64,000 nt of DNA from Bradyrhizobium sp. CB1717 (lineage in GTDB: Bacteria > Pseudomonadota > Alphaproteobacteria > Rhizobiales > Xanthobacteraceae), in NCBI RefSeq assembly GCF_029714325.1, contig NZ_CP121666.1, positions 8,339,001-8,403,000 of the forward strand, read 5' to 3'. Both the position numbers and the translations under genes were made by a program. This document shows, piece after piece, positions 43,509-53,552 of this stretch. Within the stretch, counting starts at the first letter, position 1. Every line of letters begins with the position of its first letter. The notes below the pieces were generated by a model. That model made no database searches. It was not told the DNA's origin and saw nothing but the letters and a program-made list of their open reading frames with translations.

Positions 43509-44564
43509 TCAGTCGTCGCTCTCGTCGGTGCCGAACAGGCCGAACTGTGCCGCATCGCGATTGGGTTCGGCGAGGCCGAGATGGCGGAAGGCATGCGAGG
43601 TGAGCAGGCGACCGCGCGGGGTGCGCTGGAGATAGCCGCACTGGATCAGATAGGGCTCGATGATGTCCTCGATCGCATCGCGCGGCTCGGACAGCGCCGC
43701 GGCCATGGTCTCGACACCGACGGGGCCGCCGCCATAGTTGAGCGCGATGGTCGAGAGATAGCGGCGGTCCATGGCATCGAGGCCCGCGGCGTCGACCTCG
43801 AGCGCGCTCAATGCATGGTCGGCGATCTTGCGATCGATCTTGTCGGCATCGGCGGCCGAGGCGAAGTCTCGCACGCGGCGGAGCAGCCGTCCTGCGATGC
43901 GCGGCGTGCCGCGGGCGCGGCGCGCGATCTCGTTGGCGCCGTCCGCGCTCATGCCGACATTGAGCACGCGCGCGCCGCGGCTGACGATGCTCTCCAATTC
44001 CTCGATCGTGTAGAAATTCAGCCGGACCGGAATGCCGAAGCGGTCGCGCAAGGGATTAGTGAGAAGACCGGCGCGCGTGGTGGCGCCGACGAGGGTGAAT
44101 TTCGACAGCTCGATCTTCACCGAGCGCGCCGCCGGGCCTTCGCCGATGATGAGGTCGAGCTGGAAATCCTCCATCGCGGGATAGAGCACCTCTTCCACAG
44201 CGGGGCTGAGGCGATGGATCTCGTCGATGAAGAGTACGTCGCGCTCTTCGAGGTTGGTTAGCAGGGCGGCGAGATCGCCGGCCTTGGCGATCACCGGGCC
44301 CGACGTGGCACGAAAGCCGACGCCGAGTTCTTTCGCCACGATCTGCGCCAGCGTGGTCTTGCCAAGACCGGGGGGACCGACGAACAGCACATGATCCAGC
44401 GCCTCGCCGCGCTTGCGCGCCGCCTCGATGAAGATCGAGAGATTCTTGCGCGCCTGCTGCTGGCCGACGAAGTCGGACAGCGATTGCGGACGCAGCGCAG
44501 TGTCGCCGACATCATCGCTGCGGCGCTCGGGCGAGACCATGCGGGAGGCTTTGGGATCGCTCAC
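43509..44564 (-). CDS. ruvB: Holliday junction branch migration helicase RuvB
   Basis: This 351-residue AAA+ ATPase has Walker [14 protein letters not shown], Walker [11 protein letters not shown], sensor 1 LVGATTRAG, arginine finger region NPLRDRFG and the C-terminal winged helix ([13 protein letters not shown]). The hexamer pumps DNA through junctions with RuvA. It follows ruvA after a 127-base gap filled by an inverted repeat. Confidence 0.97.
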   Translation of the reverse strand: MSDPKASRMVSPERRSDDVGDTALRPQSLSDFVGQQQARKNLSIFIEAARKRGEALDHVLFVGPPGLGKTTLAQIVAKELGVGFRATSGPVIAKAGDLAALLTNLEERDVLFIDEIHRLSPAVEEVLYPAMEDFQLDLIIGEGPAARSVKIELSKFTLVGATTRAGLLTNPLRDRFGIPVRLNFYTIEELESIVSRGARVLNVGMSADGANEIARRARGTPRIAGRLLRRVRDFASAADADKIDRKIADHALSALEVDAAGLDAMDRRYLSTIALNYGGGPVGVETMAAALSEPRDAIEDIIEPYLIQCGYLQRTPRGRLLTSHAFRHLGLAEPNRDAAQFGLFGTDESDD

Positions 44565-44578
44565 CTAGCGAACTCCCC

Positions 44579-44672
44579 GTAGGGTGGGCAAAGGCGCTCT
44601 TGGCGCCGTGCCCACCATATCTCTCCAATCGCTCCAAAAGTGGTGGGCACGCTGCGCTTTGCCCACCCTACG
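44579..44672. repeat. Nested inverted repeat between ruvA and ruvB
   Basis: Outer arms CGTAGGGTGGGCAAA (44579-44593) and TTTGCCCACCCTACG (44658-44672) are perfect; inner arms GTGCCCACCA (44609-44618) and TGGTGGGCAC (44641-44650) are perfect too. It lies inside the ruv operon and could attenuate ruvB. It resembles dispersed palindromic repeats of this genus. Confidence 0.85.
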
Positions 44673-44691
44673 AGACTGACCATTGCCGCAC

Positions 44692-45309
44692 TCACTTCGC
44701 CAGTTCCTTCAAGCCGAGGCGGATCAGCTGCGCCGTTTCGGCGCCTTCACCCGCGCTGCGCGAAGCCGATGCAATCGCCGCAGCCGCCTGCGGCTGGCCA
44801 TAGCCGAGATTGACCAGCGCGGAGATCGCATCCGCCACGGGCCGCGGCGCGCGCTGGTCGTCGACGGCGCCGGCGAGATGCACGACGGCGGGATCCACAC
44901 TGGCAAAGGCCGGCGCCTTGTCCTTCAATTCGGTGACGATGCGCTCGGCGACCTTGGGGCCGACACCGGGCGTACGCGACACCGCGGCCTTGTCGCGCAG
45001 CGCAATGGCGTTGGCGAGATCGGAAGGCTGTAGCGTGCCGAGCACCGCGAGCGCGACCTTGGCGCCGACGCCCTGCACGGTCTGCAGCAGGCGAAACCAT
45101 TCGCGCTCCTGATCCGTGCGGAAGCCGAACAGTTTTATTTGATCCTCGCGGACGTAAGTCTCGATCGACAGAACGGCGGCTTCGCCCGGCGAAGGCAGAT
45201 GCTGCAGGGTACGCGACGAGCAATGCACCTGGTAACCGACGCCGCCGACGTCGAGGATGACGAAATCCTCGCCGTAGGTGTCGATCAGGCCCTTGAGCTT
45301 GCCGATCAT
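44692..45309 (-). CDS. ruvA: Holliday junction DNA-binding protein RuvA
   Basis: This 205-residue protein begins [30 protein letters not shown] and carries the helix-hairpin-helix pairs ([27 protein letters not shown]) of RuvA, with a C-terminal domain III ([16 protein letters not shown]) that binds RuvB. Its ATG overlaps the ruvC stop (ATGA). Confidence 0.96.
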   Translation of the reverse strand: MIGKLKGLIDTYGEDFVILDVGGVGYQVHCSSRTLQHLPSPGEAAVLSIETYVREDQIKLFGFRTDQEREWFRLLQTVQGVGAKVALAVLGTLQPSDLANAIALRDKAAVSRTPGVGPKVAERIVTELKDKAPAFASVDPAVVHLAGAVDDQRAPRPVADAISALVNLGYGQPQAAAAIASASRSAGEGAETAQLIRLGLKELAK

Positions 45310-45833
45310 AGTCCCGCCACCTTCAGCCTGAGCGCCGTGCTCTGGCGGTGATGGGCGTGGGTGATGGCGATGGCGAGCGCGTCGGCGGCGTCCGCGGACG
45401 ACGGCTCGGCTTTCGGCAGCAATATCTTCAGCATCATCGCGATCTGTTGCTTGTCGGCGTGGCCGGCGCCGACCACCGTCTTCTTGACCTGGTTCGGCGC
45501 GTATTCGGCAACGCTGATGCCGAACATTGCGGGCGCCAGCATGGCAACGCCGCGGGCCTGGCCGAGCTTCAGCGTCGCAACGCCGTCCTTGTTGACGAAG
45601 GTCTGCTCGACCGCGGCTTCCATCGGCTGGTGGCTGGACAGGACGGACGCGAGCCCTTCATGGATCGCGAGCAGCCGGCTCGACAGCGGCAGATCATCCG
45701 GCGGTTCCACCGAGCCGCAGGCGACATAGATCAGCCGATTGCCCTCAGCCTCGATCACGCCCCAGCCGGTGCGGCGCAGGCCGGGGTCGATGCCGATGAT
45801 GCGAACGGGGCCACGAATCGGAAGCGCAGTCAT
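45306..45833 (-). CDS. ruvC: Holliday junction endonuclease RuvC
   Basis: This 175-residue resolvase has acidic active-site residues in [26 protein letters not shown] and the C-terminal [15 protein letters not shown]. The ATG at 45833 matches the family start ([18 protein letters not shown]); a frame extending upstream is unsupported. It is first in the ruvC-ruvA-ruvB operon. Confidence 0.96.
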   Translation of the reverse strand: MTALPIRGPVRIIGIDPGLRRTGWGVIEAEGNRLIYVACGSVEPPDDLPLSSRLLAIHEGLASVLSSHQPMEAAVEQTFVNKDGVATLKLGQARGVAMLAPAMFGISVAEYAPNQVKKTVVGAGHADKQQIAMMLKILLPKAEPSSADAADALAIAITHAHHRQSTALRLKVAGL

Positions 45834-45985
45834 GGGCCAGTGATAGCGGCTGGCCGCGGCTGGGGAAACAGAAACAGAACGGAAGTAACAGGGGAAGTGG
45901 GACCCCGCCCCCCGGGAGCAGCGCAGCGCTGGCGAAGAAGAAGCCGAGAGCGGTGGATCGAACCTTCCGCGCCCACACCGCTGGT

Positions 45986-46116
45986 CCGTCATCCTGAGGT
46001 GCGAGGCATGGGACGCAACGCGGCCCATGGGGAGCCTCGAAGGATGAACGGCCGGGATGCAGCCGGGCCGTCGCCCTTCGAGGGCCGCTGAAGAAGCGGC
46101 CGCCTCAGGGTGACGG
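45986..46116. repeat. Palindromic intergenic repeat upstream of ruvC
   Basis: Two overlapping dyads are seen: CCGTCATCCTGAG...CCTCGAAGGATGAACGG, then CGCCCTTCGAG...CCTCAGGGTGACGG. Both share the short CTGAGG/CCTCAG core. It lies between the yebC stop and ruvC start. It may end the yebC transcript or be a dispersed repeat. Confidence 0.7.
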
Positions 46117-46129
46117 CGAGAGATGACTG

Positions 46130-46876
46130 TCAGCCGCCCATCTTCGCCATCAAAGCGTCCGACACCTCGAAATTGGCGTAGACGTTCTGGACGTCGTCGT
46201 GCTCGTTGAGCAGGTCCATCAGCTTGAGCAGCTTCTCGCCGGTCTCGTCGTCCACCGCGACCGTGTTCTGCGGCTTCCAGATCAGTGCGGCCTTGCGGGG
46301 CTCGCCGAATTTGGCTTCCAGCGCCTTGGCGACGTCGCGATAGCCTTCGGTCGAGGCGTAGATCTCGTGGCCGCCTTCGCCCGAAACAACGTCGTCGGCG
46401 CCGGCCTCGATCGCGGCATCGAGCACCGCGTCGTCATCGGCGACGCTGCGGTCATATTCGATGATGCCGGTGCGGTCGAACATGAACGAGACCGAGCCGG
46501 TTTCGCCGAGATTGCCGCCCGACTTGGTGAAGAACGAGCGGATGTCGGAGGCGGCGCGGTTGCGGTTGTCGGTCAGCGCCTCGACGATGACGGCGACGCC
46601 GCCGGGGCCATAACCCTCGTAGCGGATTTCGTCATAGTTCTCGCCGTCGCTGCCGAGCGCCTTCTTGATGGCACGCTCGATATTGTCCTTCGGCATGTTC
46701 TCCTGGCGCGCGGCGATCACGGCGGCACGCAGGCGCGGGTTCATGGCGGGGTCGGGCGTGCCCAGCTTGGCGGCGACGGTGATTTCCCGCGCCAGCTTGC
46801 CGAACAGTTTCGACTTCTGCGCATCCTGCCGCCCCTTGCGGTGCATGATGTTCTTGAATTGGGAATGTCCGGCCAT
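46130..46876 (-). CDS. YebC/PmpR-family DNA-binding regulator
   Basis: This 248-residue protein starts [21 protein letters not shown] and carries the family motifs ([32 protein letters not shown]). YebC proteins act as transcription factors or, as recently shown for some, help ribosomes at proline stretches. It is upstream of ruvC on the same strand, a common neighbourhood; the spacing to ruvC is about 300 bases filled with repeat. Confidence 0.95.
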   Translation of the reverse strand: MAGHSQFKNIMHRKGRQDAQKSKLFGKLAREITVAAKLGTPDPAMNPRLRAAVIAARQENMPKDNIERAIKKALGSDGENYDEIRYEGYGPGGVAVIVEALTDNRNRAASDIRSFFTKSGGNLGETGSVSFMFDRTGIIEYDRSVADDDAVLDAAIEAGADDVVSGEGGHEIYASTEGYRDVAKALEAKFGEPRKAALIWKPQNTVAVDDETGEKLLKLMDLLNEHDDVQNVYANFEVSDALMAKMGG

Positions 46877-47094
46877 GCGTGGTCTCTTGTGGAATAGTCA
46901 GCCAAAGGTGAGCGTGGGAAGCGCGGCCTTATAGGCCGCCAACCCACCGGAATCAAAGGGCCCTGAGGCTTCAAGGTAGCACTGTAAAGATAGCCACCGG
47001 AATGGTCCGTGCCCAGATGTCGGGCATTGTTAACCCTGATTTCATTCCGGCCTGCGAAAATAGCGTCCGCCCGCCCGCCGACAAGAGAGACCTC

Positions 47095-48843
47095 ATGGCA
47101 TTCGGACTGTTTCGGAAGCGTCTGCCGGATATGGCTGCGCCCGCGGCCACCCCGCAGGCTGCGCAGCCGGCGGCCATGTCCGAGCCCGTCCCGGCCAGTG
47201 AGGGCGATTCGGCCAAGGAAATCCTGGAACTGCTGGAACTCGAGCTCGGGGCCATGATCCGCCAGCTCGAACGCGCCGCCAATTCGGTGGCCGGCGGCGC
47301 CGAGGCGACCGCCACGACGCTTGCCGCCATTCGCGACCGCACCGATGCCCTGACCGGCCGCACCAACGCCGCCCAATCGACCGCATCCACCTTCGCCCAT
47401 GCCGCCGACAAGTTCACCCAGTCCGCGCAAGGCATCGGCGCGCAGGTCCGCGCGGCCGGCAAGCTCGCCGATGAGGCCAGTGCTGCGGCACAGGAAGCGC
47501 GCGCCAATGTCGACCGCTTGCGCGAGTCCTCCGCCGCGATCGGCAACGTCGTCAATCTGATCGCGCAGATCGCGCGGCAGACGACGCTGCTCGCGCTCAA
47601 CTCGACCATCGAGGCCGCGCGCGCCGGCGCCGCCGGCAAGGGATTTGCGGTGGTTGCCACCGAGGTCAAGGCGCTCGCGGTGCAGACGCAAGGCGCGACC
47701 GAAGAGATCACGAAAAAGATCGACGCGCTGCAGCGCGATGCCGCAGGCTCGGCGGATGCCGTGCACCGCATCTCGCAGGCGATCGAGGCAATCCGTCCGG
47801 TGTTCGAGACCGTCAACGGCGCGGTGGCCGAGCAGAACGCCACCACGAGCGAAGTTTCCGGCAATGCCGCCAGCGCGTCGGAGTTCATCATCTCGGTCGG
47901 CGAGAGCGCGGCCGAGATCGACGCCGCGACCAAGGCCGCCGAAACGCATGGCGAGAGCGTCGCCAGCGCCGGCAAGGCCGTCACCACCTTTGCCCAGAAG
48001 CTGAAATCGCGCTGCGCGGTACTGCTGCGCCAGAGCGAGCACGACGACCGCCGCAAGACCGAGCGGCTGCCCTGCCACCTCAAGTTCGAGAGCGCGCGCG
48101 GCGTGATGCCGGTCTATGAAATCGCGATGGACGGAGTCCTGATCGGCGGCCCGGACGCCGGCCGGCTGGCGCCGCAGGCGATCATCGAAGGCAGCCTCGA
48201 ACGGGTCGGCGCCTGCCGCCTGCGCGTGACGGAGCAATCCAAGGCCGGCGCCCGCGCGCAATTCGTCAGCCCCAATGCCGGGCTCTGCGAGAAGATCGAG
48301 GACAAGCTCTGGTCGATCCACGAGGAGAACACCGAGTTCGTCACCCGCGCGATGGAGGCGGGCAACGCGCTGACCCAAATCTTCGAGCAGGCGGTTGCGC
48401 GCGGCGACGTCAAGATCGACGACCTCTTCGACACCGACTATGTCGAGATCGCCGGCACCAATCCGCAGCAATACCGCACCCGCTATCTGGACTGGGCCGA
48501 CCGCGCGCTGCCGCCGTTCCAGGAGGCCTTTCTCGCCAAGGACCCGCGTATGGCGTTCTGCGCCATGGTCGACCGCAACGGCTTCCTGCCGGTGCACAAC
48601 AAGATCTATTCGCATCCGCAGCGGCAGGGCGATGTCGCCTGGAATACGGCCAACAGCCGCAACCGGCGCATCTTCAACGATCCGGCGGGGCTCGCCGCCG
48701 CCCACAACCAGCGCTCGTACCTGGTCCAGAGCTATGCCCGCGACATGGGCAACGGGAACACGGTGATGATGCGCGAGATCGACGTGCCAATCCGCGTCAA
48801 GGGCCGGCACTGGGGCGGATTCCGCACCGCTTATAAGCTGTAG
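47095..48843 (+). CDS. Soluble chemoreceptor with signalling domain, PilZ-like segment and C-terminal domain
   Basis: This 582-residue protein has no membrane segment. A proline-rich leader (1-40) precedes the methyl-accepting signalling helices (about 45-300; tip at 161-184, [20 protein letters not shown]). Residues about 315-400 hold a degenerate PilZ-like stretch (DDRRKTERLPCHL, then IAMDGVLIG). The C-terminal part (about 405-582; DPRMAFCAMVDRNGFLPVHNKIY and RHWGGFRTAY) looks like a small cache-like sensing domain, nearly identical in layout to that of the next gene. The ATG at 47095 follows AGAGAGACCTC. It should cluster with CheA/CheW in the cytosol and sense an internal signal. Confidence 0.85.
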   Translation: MAFGLFRKRLPDMAAPAATPQAAQPAAMSEPVPASEGDSAKEILELLELELGAMIRQLERAANSVAGGAEATATTLAAIRDRTDALTGRTNAAQSTASTFAHAADKFTQSAQGIGAQVRAAGKLADEASAAAQEARANVDRLRESSAAIGNVVNLIAQIARQTTLLALNSTIEAARAGAAGKGFAVVATEVKALAVQTQGATEEITKKIDALQRDAAGSADAVHRISQAIEAIRPVFETVNGAVAEQNATTSEVSGNAASASEFIISVGESAAEIDAATKAAETHGESVASAGKAVTTFAQKLKSRCAVLLRQSEHDDRRKTERLPCHLKFESARGVMPVYEIAMDGVLIGGPDAGRLAPQAIIEGSLERVGACRLRVTEQSKAGARAQFVSPNAGLCEKIEDKLWSIHEENTEFVTRAMEAGNALTQIFEQAVARGDVKIDDLFDTDYVEIAGTNPQQYRTRYLDWADRALPPFQEAFLAKDPRMAFCAMVDRNGFLPVHNKIYSHPQRQGDVAWNTANSRNRRIFNDPAGLAAAHNQRSYLVQSYARDMGNGNTVMMREIDVPIRVKGRHWGGFRTAYKL

Positions 48844-48962
48844 TGCCCGCTCTCGTGCACTCCTGGGCAAGACGCCGGGCGCGAATCATCCTCTAAGGTC
48901 AAAACTGGAATGGGAATGCCGCCGAGGGCCGATCACCGGCTCCGACTGGAGAAAGCGCGTAC

Positions 48963-50387
48963 ATGTCCCTGGCACAACTTGCAGTACTGGACACCGGATC
49001 GAACCGGACGCTTGCCGAACGCCTGATCGATCAGCTCGCCGACCGCATCGGCGGCCTCGGCGTCGAGCTCGCCGACATCGCCGGCAACGTCCAGGAAGTG
49101 GCCAATCGCGTCACCAACCAGTCTGAACGGTTCCACCATCTCCAGAAGACGGCGGAGACGATGGTCTCGGCCAACCACGACATCGCCAACGCATCGCAGG
49201 CGGTGCAGACGACGACGTCCGCGGCGGTTGGCGAGATCGCGCAATCGCGCAGCGCGGTCGACACCGCCGTCAGCCACATCTCCGAGCTCGTCGCAGCTGT
49301 GGAACGGATCGAGGCGCGCCTGAGCGCGGTGGGCTCGGCGCTGGCGCAGGTCGCAAAAGTGTCCGGCTCGATCGAGGCGATCGCGAAGCAGACCAATCTG
49401 CTGGCGCTCAACGCGACCATCGAAGCCGCGCGCGCCGGCAATGCCGGCCGCGGTTTTGCGGTGGTCGCAAGCGAGGTGAAGAACCTCGCGGAAGCCACCC
49501 GCCAGGCCACGCATCAGATCTCCGACACCGTGCGCGACCTCGACGGCCAGATCGAAGGCCTGATCGGCGAAAGCAGCGACGCCTCGCAGCGCGCCAAGAC
49601 CGCCGGCGAAGGCGCCCAGCAGATCTCCGGGATCATCTCGCGCGTCCAGCAGGGCTTCGCCTCGGTGGAAGCGGAGATCGACAGCGTCGCGCGCGCGGCG
49701 ACCTCCAATCTCGGGCACTGCGACACCGTCATCAGCGAGCTCAACGAGCTCGCCAAGGGCGTCGACCTGTCCTCGCGCGATCTCAAGAACGCCGACCAGC
49801 GGGTGGCGAAGCTACTCGACACCTCCGAGGGCCTGATCGCGCTGATCGCCGACAGCGGCGTCGAGACGTCGGACGCGCCCCTCATCCGTGTCGTCATCGA
49901 GACCGCCAAGCGGATCTCGGCCGAGTTCGAGGCCGCGATCGACCGCGGCGAGATCACGCTCGACCAGCTCATGGACGAGAACTACCGCGAGATATCAGGC
50001 ACCGATCCGAAGCAGTACAACACCGCCTACGTCGACTTCACCGATCGCGTGCTGCCCGCGATCCAGGACCCGATCCAGAAATCCGATCCGCGTATCGTGT
50101 TCTGCGTCGCCTGGGCCAGGGGCGGGTATCTGCCGACCCATAATCCGAACTACCGCCTGCCGCAGGGCAAGGACCCGGTCTGGAATAACGCCAACTGCCG
50201 CAACCGCCGCCTTTTCACCGACCGCGCGGTGAAGAAGGTCGCAGCCAACACGAAGCCGTTCCTGCTGCAGACCTATCGCCGCGATATGGGCGGCGGGCAG
50301 TTCGTGCTGATGAAGGACCTGTCGTCGCCGATCGTGATCCGCGGCAGACACTGGGGCGCCTTCCGGATGGGTTTTCGCCAGGGCTGA
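48963..50387 (+). CDS. Soluble chemoreceptor with C-terminal cache-like domain
   Basis: This 474-residue protein lacks membrane segments. The signalling region covers about residues 20-300 with the tip [23 protein letters not shown] and [15 protein letters not shown]. The last ~155 residues (320-474) contain [34 protein letters not shown] and [14 protein letters not shown], paralogous to the C-terminal part of the previous gene but without the PilZ-like stretch. GGAGAAAG precedes the ATG. It lies 119 bases after the first receptor and they are probably a duplicated pair. Ligand unknown. Confidence 0.87.
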   Translation: MSLAQLAVLDTGSNRTLAERLIDQLADRIGGLGVELADIAGNVQEVANRVTNQSERFHHLQKTAETMVSANHDIANASQAVQTTTSAAVGEIAQSRSAVDTAVSHISELVAAVERIEARLSAVGSALAQVAKVSGSIEAIAKQTNLLALNATIEAARAGNAGRGFAVVASEVKNLAEATRQATHQISDTVRDLDGQIEGLIGESSDASQRAKTAGEGAQQISGIISRVQQGFASVEAEIDSVARAATSNLGHCDTVISELNELAKGVDLSSRDLKNADQRVAKLLDTSEGLIALIADSGVETSDAPLIRVVIETAKRISAEFEAAIDRGEITLDQLMDENYREISGTDPKQYNTAYVDFTDRVLPAIQDPIQKSDPRIVFCVAWARGGYLPTHNPNYRLPQGKDPVWNNANCRNRRLFTDRAVKKVAANTKPFLLQTYRRDMGGGQFVLMKDLSSPIVIRGRHWGAFRMGFRQG

Positions 50388-50489
50388 CGGGCGGCGCGAC
50401 GGCGTCCCTGAAATAAAAGCTCGAAAACAACCCCATGCACAGTAGCCGGGGTGTGCGGAATCAATGGCTTGAACCATGATCGATTGAGG

Positions 50490-52925
50490 TCAAGGTCGTG
50501 GCCAGCCCGCGTGAATATGCGTCGAATGGCCGGCATCGCCGGGCCCGAGCACTTCCGTTGCTCCAAGCTCGCGGCAGCGTTGCTGAAACGAAGCAGCCGA
50601 CGGGCCGGCGCCCACATGCTGGCCGTTGATCGTGTTGATGTCGGCGGTGCACCCCGCGTAGTGCCGGGAGTTCGTGTTGTGGCTGCCACCGCAGAACTCC
50701 GATACCGAGAAGCTGAACGATTCCGCCAAATCGAGCATGCCTCTGAGCATGCGCGGATCGAGGTTGACCACACCGCCGGGCGCGTTTCCGTAGGAACTGC
50801 GGTGTGCCGCACGCCCCTCAGCCGTGTCCTTGATGTTGTCGAAGGCCGTGGCGTTGTCCTGAACTCCCGAGGTGTGCCCGCGGGCAAGCACGATTTTCGG
50901 CGAATGTAGTATTCGCATTGCCAGCGAGGCCGTCGTTTCGCTGGCATCCATTGCGAGATGGGCCGCCGGCGGCTCGAGCTCGCTCCAGACTTCGTCCGCT
51001 GCGCTGTCTGCGACGAAGCGCGCGGCAGCAGGCCGCGTGGCGTTCGAATACCACGCAAGGACGAGAGACCCCCCGGTCAATGCGCTCACGACCTCCGTAG
51101 CATATCGATTCTCAACGGCGAGACATCCGTCGCTCCGTCCTATCCGCCCGGTACGCCTGATCATATCCTGGGAAACATAATCCGCGCCGTGCACGACAAC
51201 GGCGCGCGCGCGAGCTTTGGAGTTGGACGCTTCAAGGCCATCGAGGCGCATCGAAAAGCCGTGCGTTCCATTATAGGTCTCGGCGCAATGGTAGACACCG
51301 AGCGACGTGCAGTTCGAGCCGGGTTGATTGGAGAAGACGTTCGCATAACCGTCGTCCGTGGGGCCTTCAGATCCCTTGCCGTGAGCGCAGAGATAGGACT
51401 GGACGTGGTTGTCCCTGACGTCGAACAGGAAGAGTCTGGGCTCGCTGGATCGCCGGTCGAAATCGGCAATCGCCCAGTAGCGGGCCGATACCGGAGTGCC
51501 GTGGTTGTTCCTGAAGCTGATCAGGGTTTCCATCGGCGCGGAGAGTTCATGGCTCGCTGCGAGCTCGCGCAAAATCGCCTCGTCGTTGTCGTGCGCGGCA
51601 ACTGCGGGAGCGTCCGCCGCGACCGGCTCCGCCAGCATGGGGCTGGCGAACGCAGCCACGTCCATGGCAAGGCCCCGGGTGACGAGCATGGGCGCGCTGC
51701 CGAATGCGTCGACGAACGTCACGTTGCGATCGATCGCAACGCCGCCGATCTTGTCATCCGGAATGATGTGCTGAACCATGCAGTAGCCGCGGTGCGGAAT
51801 GTCGGGCACGTTGCTGCCGGACTTCCAGTAATGTTTTGTCTTGAGACTTAAATAGAGCTCATCCGCAGACAGAATACAGTTCGCGCCGACGTAAACACCT
51901 GTCGTATAGCCGGCGCTCTCCACCTCCTTGAACCAGGCATTGCAGTAGGCGATCACCGCGCTTGCCGGCGTTCCCGCCGCGATCCCCTCAAGATCGAGCC
52001 ATACGCTGGACTTCTCTGGCAACCCGATGGCCCGGGCATGCGTAGCGGCGTTGCCGCCGCACTCGACCCCGAGCGTATCGGAGGGGGTCCAGCCGGACGG
52101 AGCGACATGCTGGACCGCCATGACGGCAAGCCCCGCGTCCAGGATGATATCGAGCTCGTCGGCGGTCAGATCCTTGGCAGGCGGTTTCGCTTTGCGCGAC
52201 AAATAGCGGATCGCGAACTTGAATCCCGCTTCTTTCAGCGCCTTGGCCGTCGTCGCCGTCAGCTTCGTATTCGCGTCGAATCCATGCATCCCGGCCTCGG
52301 CCGGTTCTGCTCTCACGCTGGTAATACTGTCCGCCTCCACGCTTTCCGCTCGCAATGCCCGGATCATGGAAGGAGCCCCCAGCACGGCATGAAACTCGTC
52401 GACGGCGTCTCGGCGCAGCCACTCGTCAATTTCGTGTCGTTTGACGGGGCCATTGGCCCTTACGGTTCGGCGCAGAAGGCGAGCAATGTATTCCATCGCC
52501 AGAAGATGGTCGCGCTTCATGGCCTTTTGGAATGCGTTCCCATCCAGTGAGCCGACCTTTGTGAGAACAAGATTCTTGAGCTCCGGCCCAAATACCATGG
52601 AGTTCGCACTGACCTGCCAGGCGCCCGCTTCAATCGTGGTTGGCGTCGTCGATGTCGGATTGTGGCTATCGACGCCTGCGTTCCAGTCCCAGGATGATTC
52701 AAAGCCCGCAAGCACGCGCATCACTTCCAGCATGGCGGCGCGGCGATGCGGAAGCCCCTGCCAGGGGCCGAGCACCTCGACCACGCTCGAATAAACGTCT
52801 GCGTTTTCGTTCGGGGCGAAGATCTCGTCGGGCGCCGTTCTGCCCCACGCAATTAATTCATCGAGAAAACTGTCCGGCGGGATACCGCGATTGAGAACCT
52901 TCTGCTTCGTCGCACGGAAAGCCAT
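50490..52925 (-). CDS. Multidomain peptidoglycan-active protein (lysozyme-like, DUF1906, L,D-transpeptidase, M15-like)
   Basis: The protein has 811 residues from the ATG at 52925 (GAGGGAGA upstream). It appears to contain four modules in order: a lysozyme-like segment (about 40-180, with AGFESSWDW and GAWQVSANSM); a DUF1906 glycosidase-like barrel (213-412, GFDANTKL, ADELDIILDAGLAVMAVQ, SVWLDLEG); a murein L,D-transpeptidase-type domain (465-625) with His579 (VVHGADYVS) and Cys601 (GRSDGCLAVE); and an M15-type peptidase segment (725-808; HYAGCTADI and HSTHIHAGW, putative zinc His755, Asp762, His803/805). No signal peptide or transmembrane helix is seen. Neighbours give no clue. All catalytic calls are inferred from motifs. 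Confidence 0.75.
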   Translation of the reverse strand: MAFRATKQKVLNRGIPPDSFLDELIAWGRTAPDEIFAPNENADVYSSVVEVLGPWQGLPHRRAAMLEVMRVLAGFESSWDWNAGVDSHNPTSTTPTTIEAGAWQVSANSMVFGPELKNLVLTKVGSLDGNAFQKAMKRDHLLAMEYIARLLRRTVRANGPVKRHEIDEWLRRDAVDEFHAVLGAPSMIRALRAESVEADSITSVRAEPAEAGMHGFDANTKLTATTAKALKEAGFKFAIRYLSRKAKPPAKDLTADELDIILDAGLAVMAVQHVAPSGWTPSDTLGVECGGNAATHARAIGLPEKSSVWLDLEGIAAGTPASAVIAYCNAWFKEVESAGYTTGVYVGANCILSADELYLSLKTKHYWKSGSNVPDIPHRGYCMVQHIIPDDKIGGVAIDRNVTFVDAFGSAPMLVTRGLAMDVAAFASPMLAEPVAADAPAVAAHDNDEAILRELAASHELSAPMETLISFRNNHGTPVSARYWAIADFDRRSSEPRLFLFDVRDNHVQSYLCAHGKGSEGPTDDGYANVFSNQPGSNCTSLGVYHCAETYNGTHGFSMRLDGLEASNSKARARAVVVHGADYVSQDMIRRTGRIGRSDGCLAVENRYATEVVSALTGGSLVLAWYSNATRPAAARFVADSAADEVWSELEPPAAHLAMDASETTASLAMRILHSPKIVLARGHTSGVQDNATAFDNIKDTAEGRAAHRSSYGNAPGGVVNLDPRMLRGMLDLAESFSFSVSEFCGGSHNTNSRHYAGCTADINTINGQHVGAGPSAASFQQRCRELGATEVLGPGDAGHSTHIHAGWPRP

Positions 52926-53552
52926 CGTGAGATTCTCCCTCGCGTGTTCGTGCGGATTGTTCGTTTGATGACGCCAGCCAACAATTTGGCTTCGCAGTCG
53001 CCGTTCTACCAAAAGATGAACTATTTCACGATGCTACATCAAGGTGGGAATGCCGGCAAGTAGTGGCATCTCAGGACATATTCCAGGACGCGATAAACCG
53101 GGTACTGACGATCAGCGAGACCGATGCAAGAGGCAGCCGCGGTCTGACACCCCATCCCCGGATATGCCACCAGGGTCGACCAAGCGTCGACAACAAGGGG
53201 TCGCCGGATCTCGCAACAGCATGACATTCTGAGCGAGGCATGCTCGCCACCGCCCGACTTTCCCAATCGCACGAATTTCGTCATCGCACGGCTTTTCGCA
53301 TTCGCACGACGATTTCCGAAGGCCGACGCCGCGCGTGACGAAAATGCGTCAAAATATGACGATTATCATATCAATTAGCCCAAAACGCTTGCCGCGATCG
53401 CCGCACAAATTCGTGAACGTCATGGCCTGACGCTTCGACCGCGCAAATATGCATTGCGAGAAATAACGATGCTTCATCGCTTCGCATCGGTATGATTAGG
53501 GTCGCGCGCAAATCGCCGACGCCGCAAGCGTTCGTCGAGCAAGGGGATGCAC
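52926..53552. other. Intergenic region, about 0.6 kb, lower GC, no gene seen
   Basis: No coding frame with a protein-like pattern was found; an 81-residue minus-strand frame at 53039-53284 lacks support. The stretch near 53330-53390 is notably AT-rich for this window and contains GTCAAAATATGAC, a small dyad. It separates the multidomain gene and the molybdenum-hydroxylase operon and must hold both promoters. Confidence 0.55.

Noticed and set aside
44579..44672. Rho-independent terminator between ruvA and ruvB
   Set aside because: The stem is long and nested and no T-run follows in the direction of transcription; a repeat element fits better.
46741..48870. 709-codon open frame antisense to the first soluble chemoreceptor
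   Set aside because: High GC leaves long stop-free antisense frames. The residues are Arg/Ala/Gly-rich with no domain, and the sense frame has a clear chemoreceptor signature.
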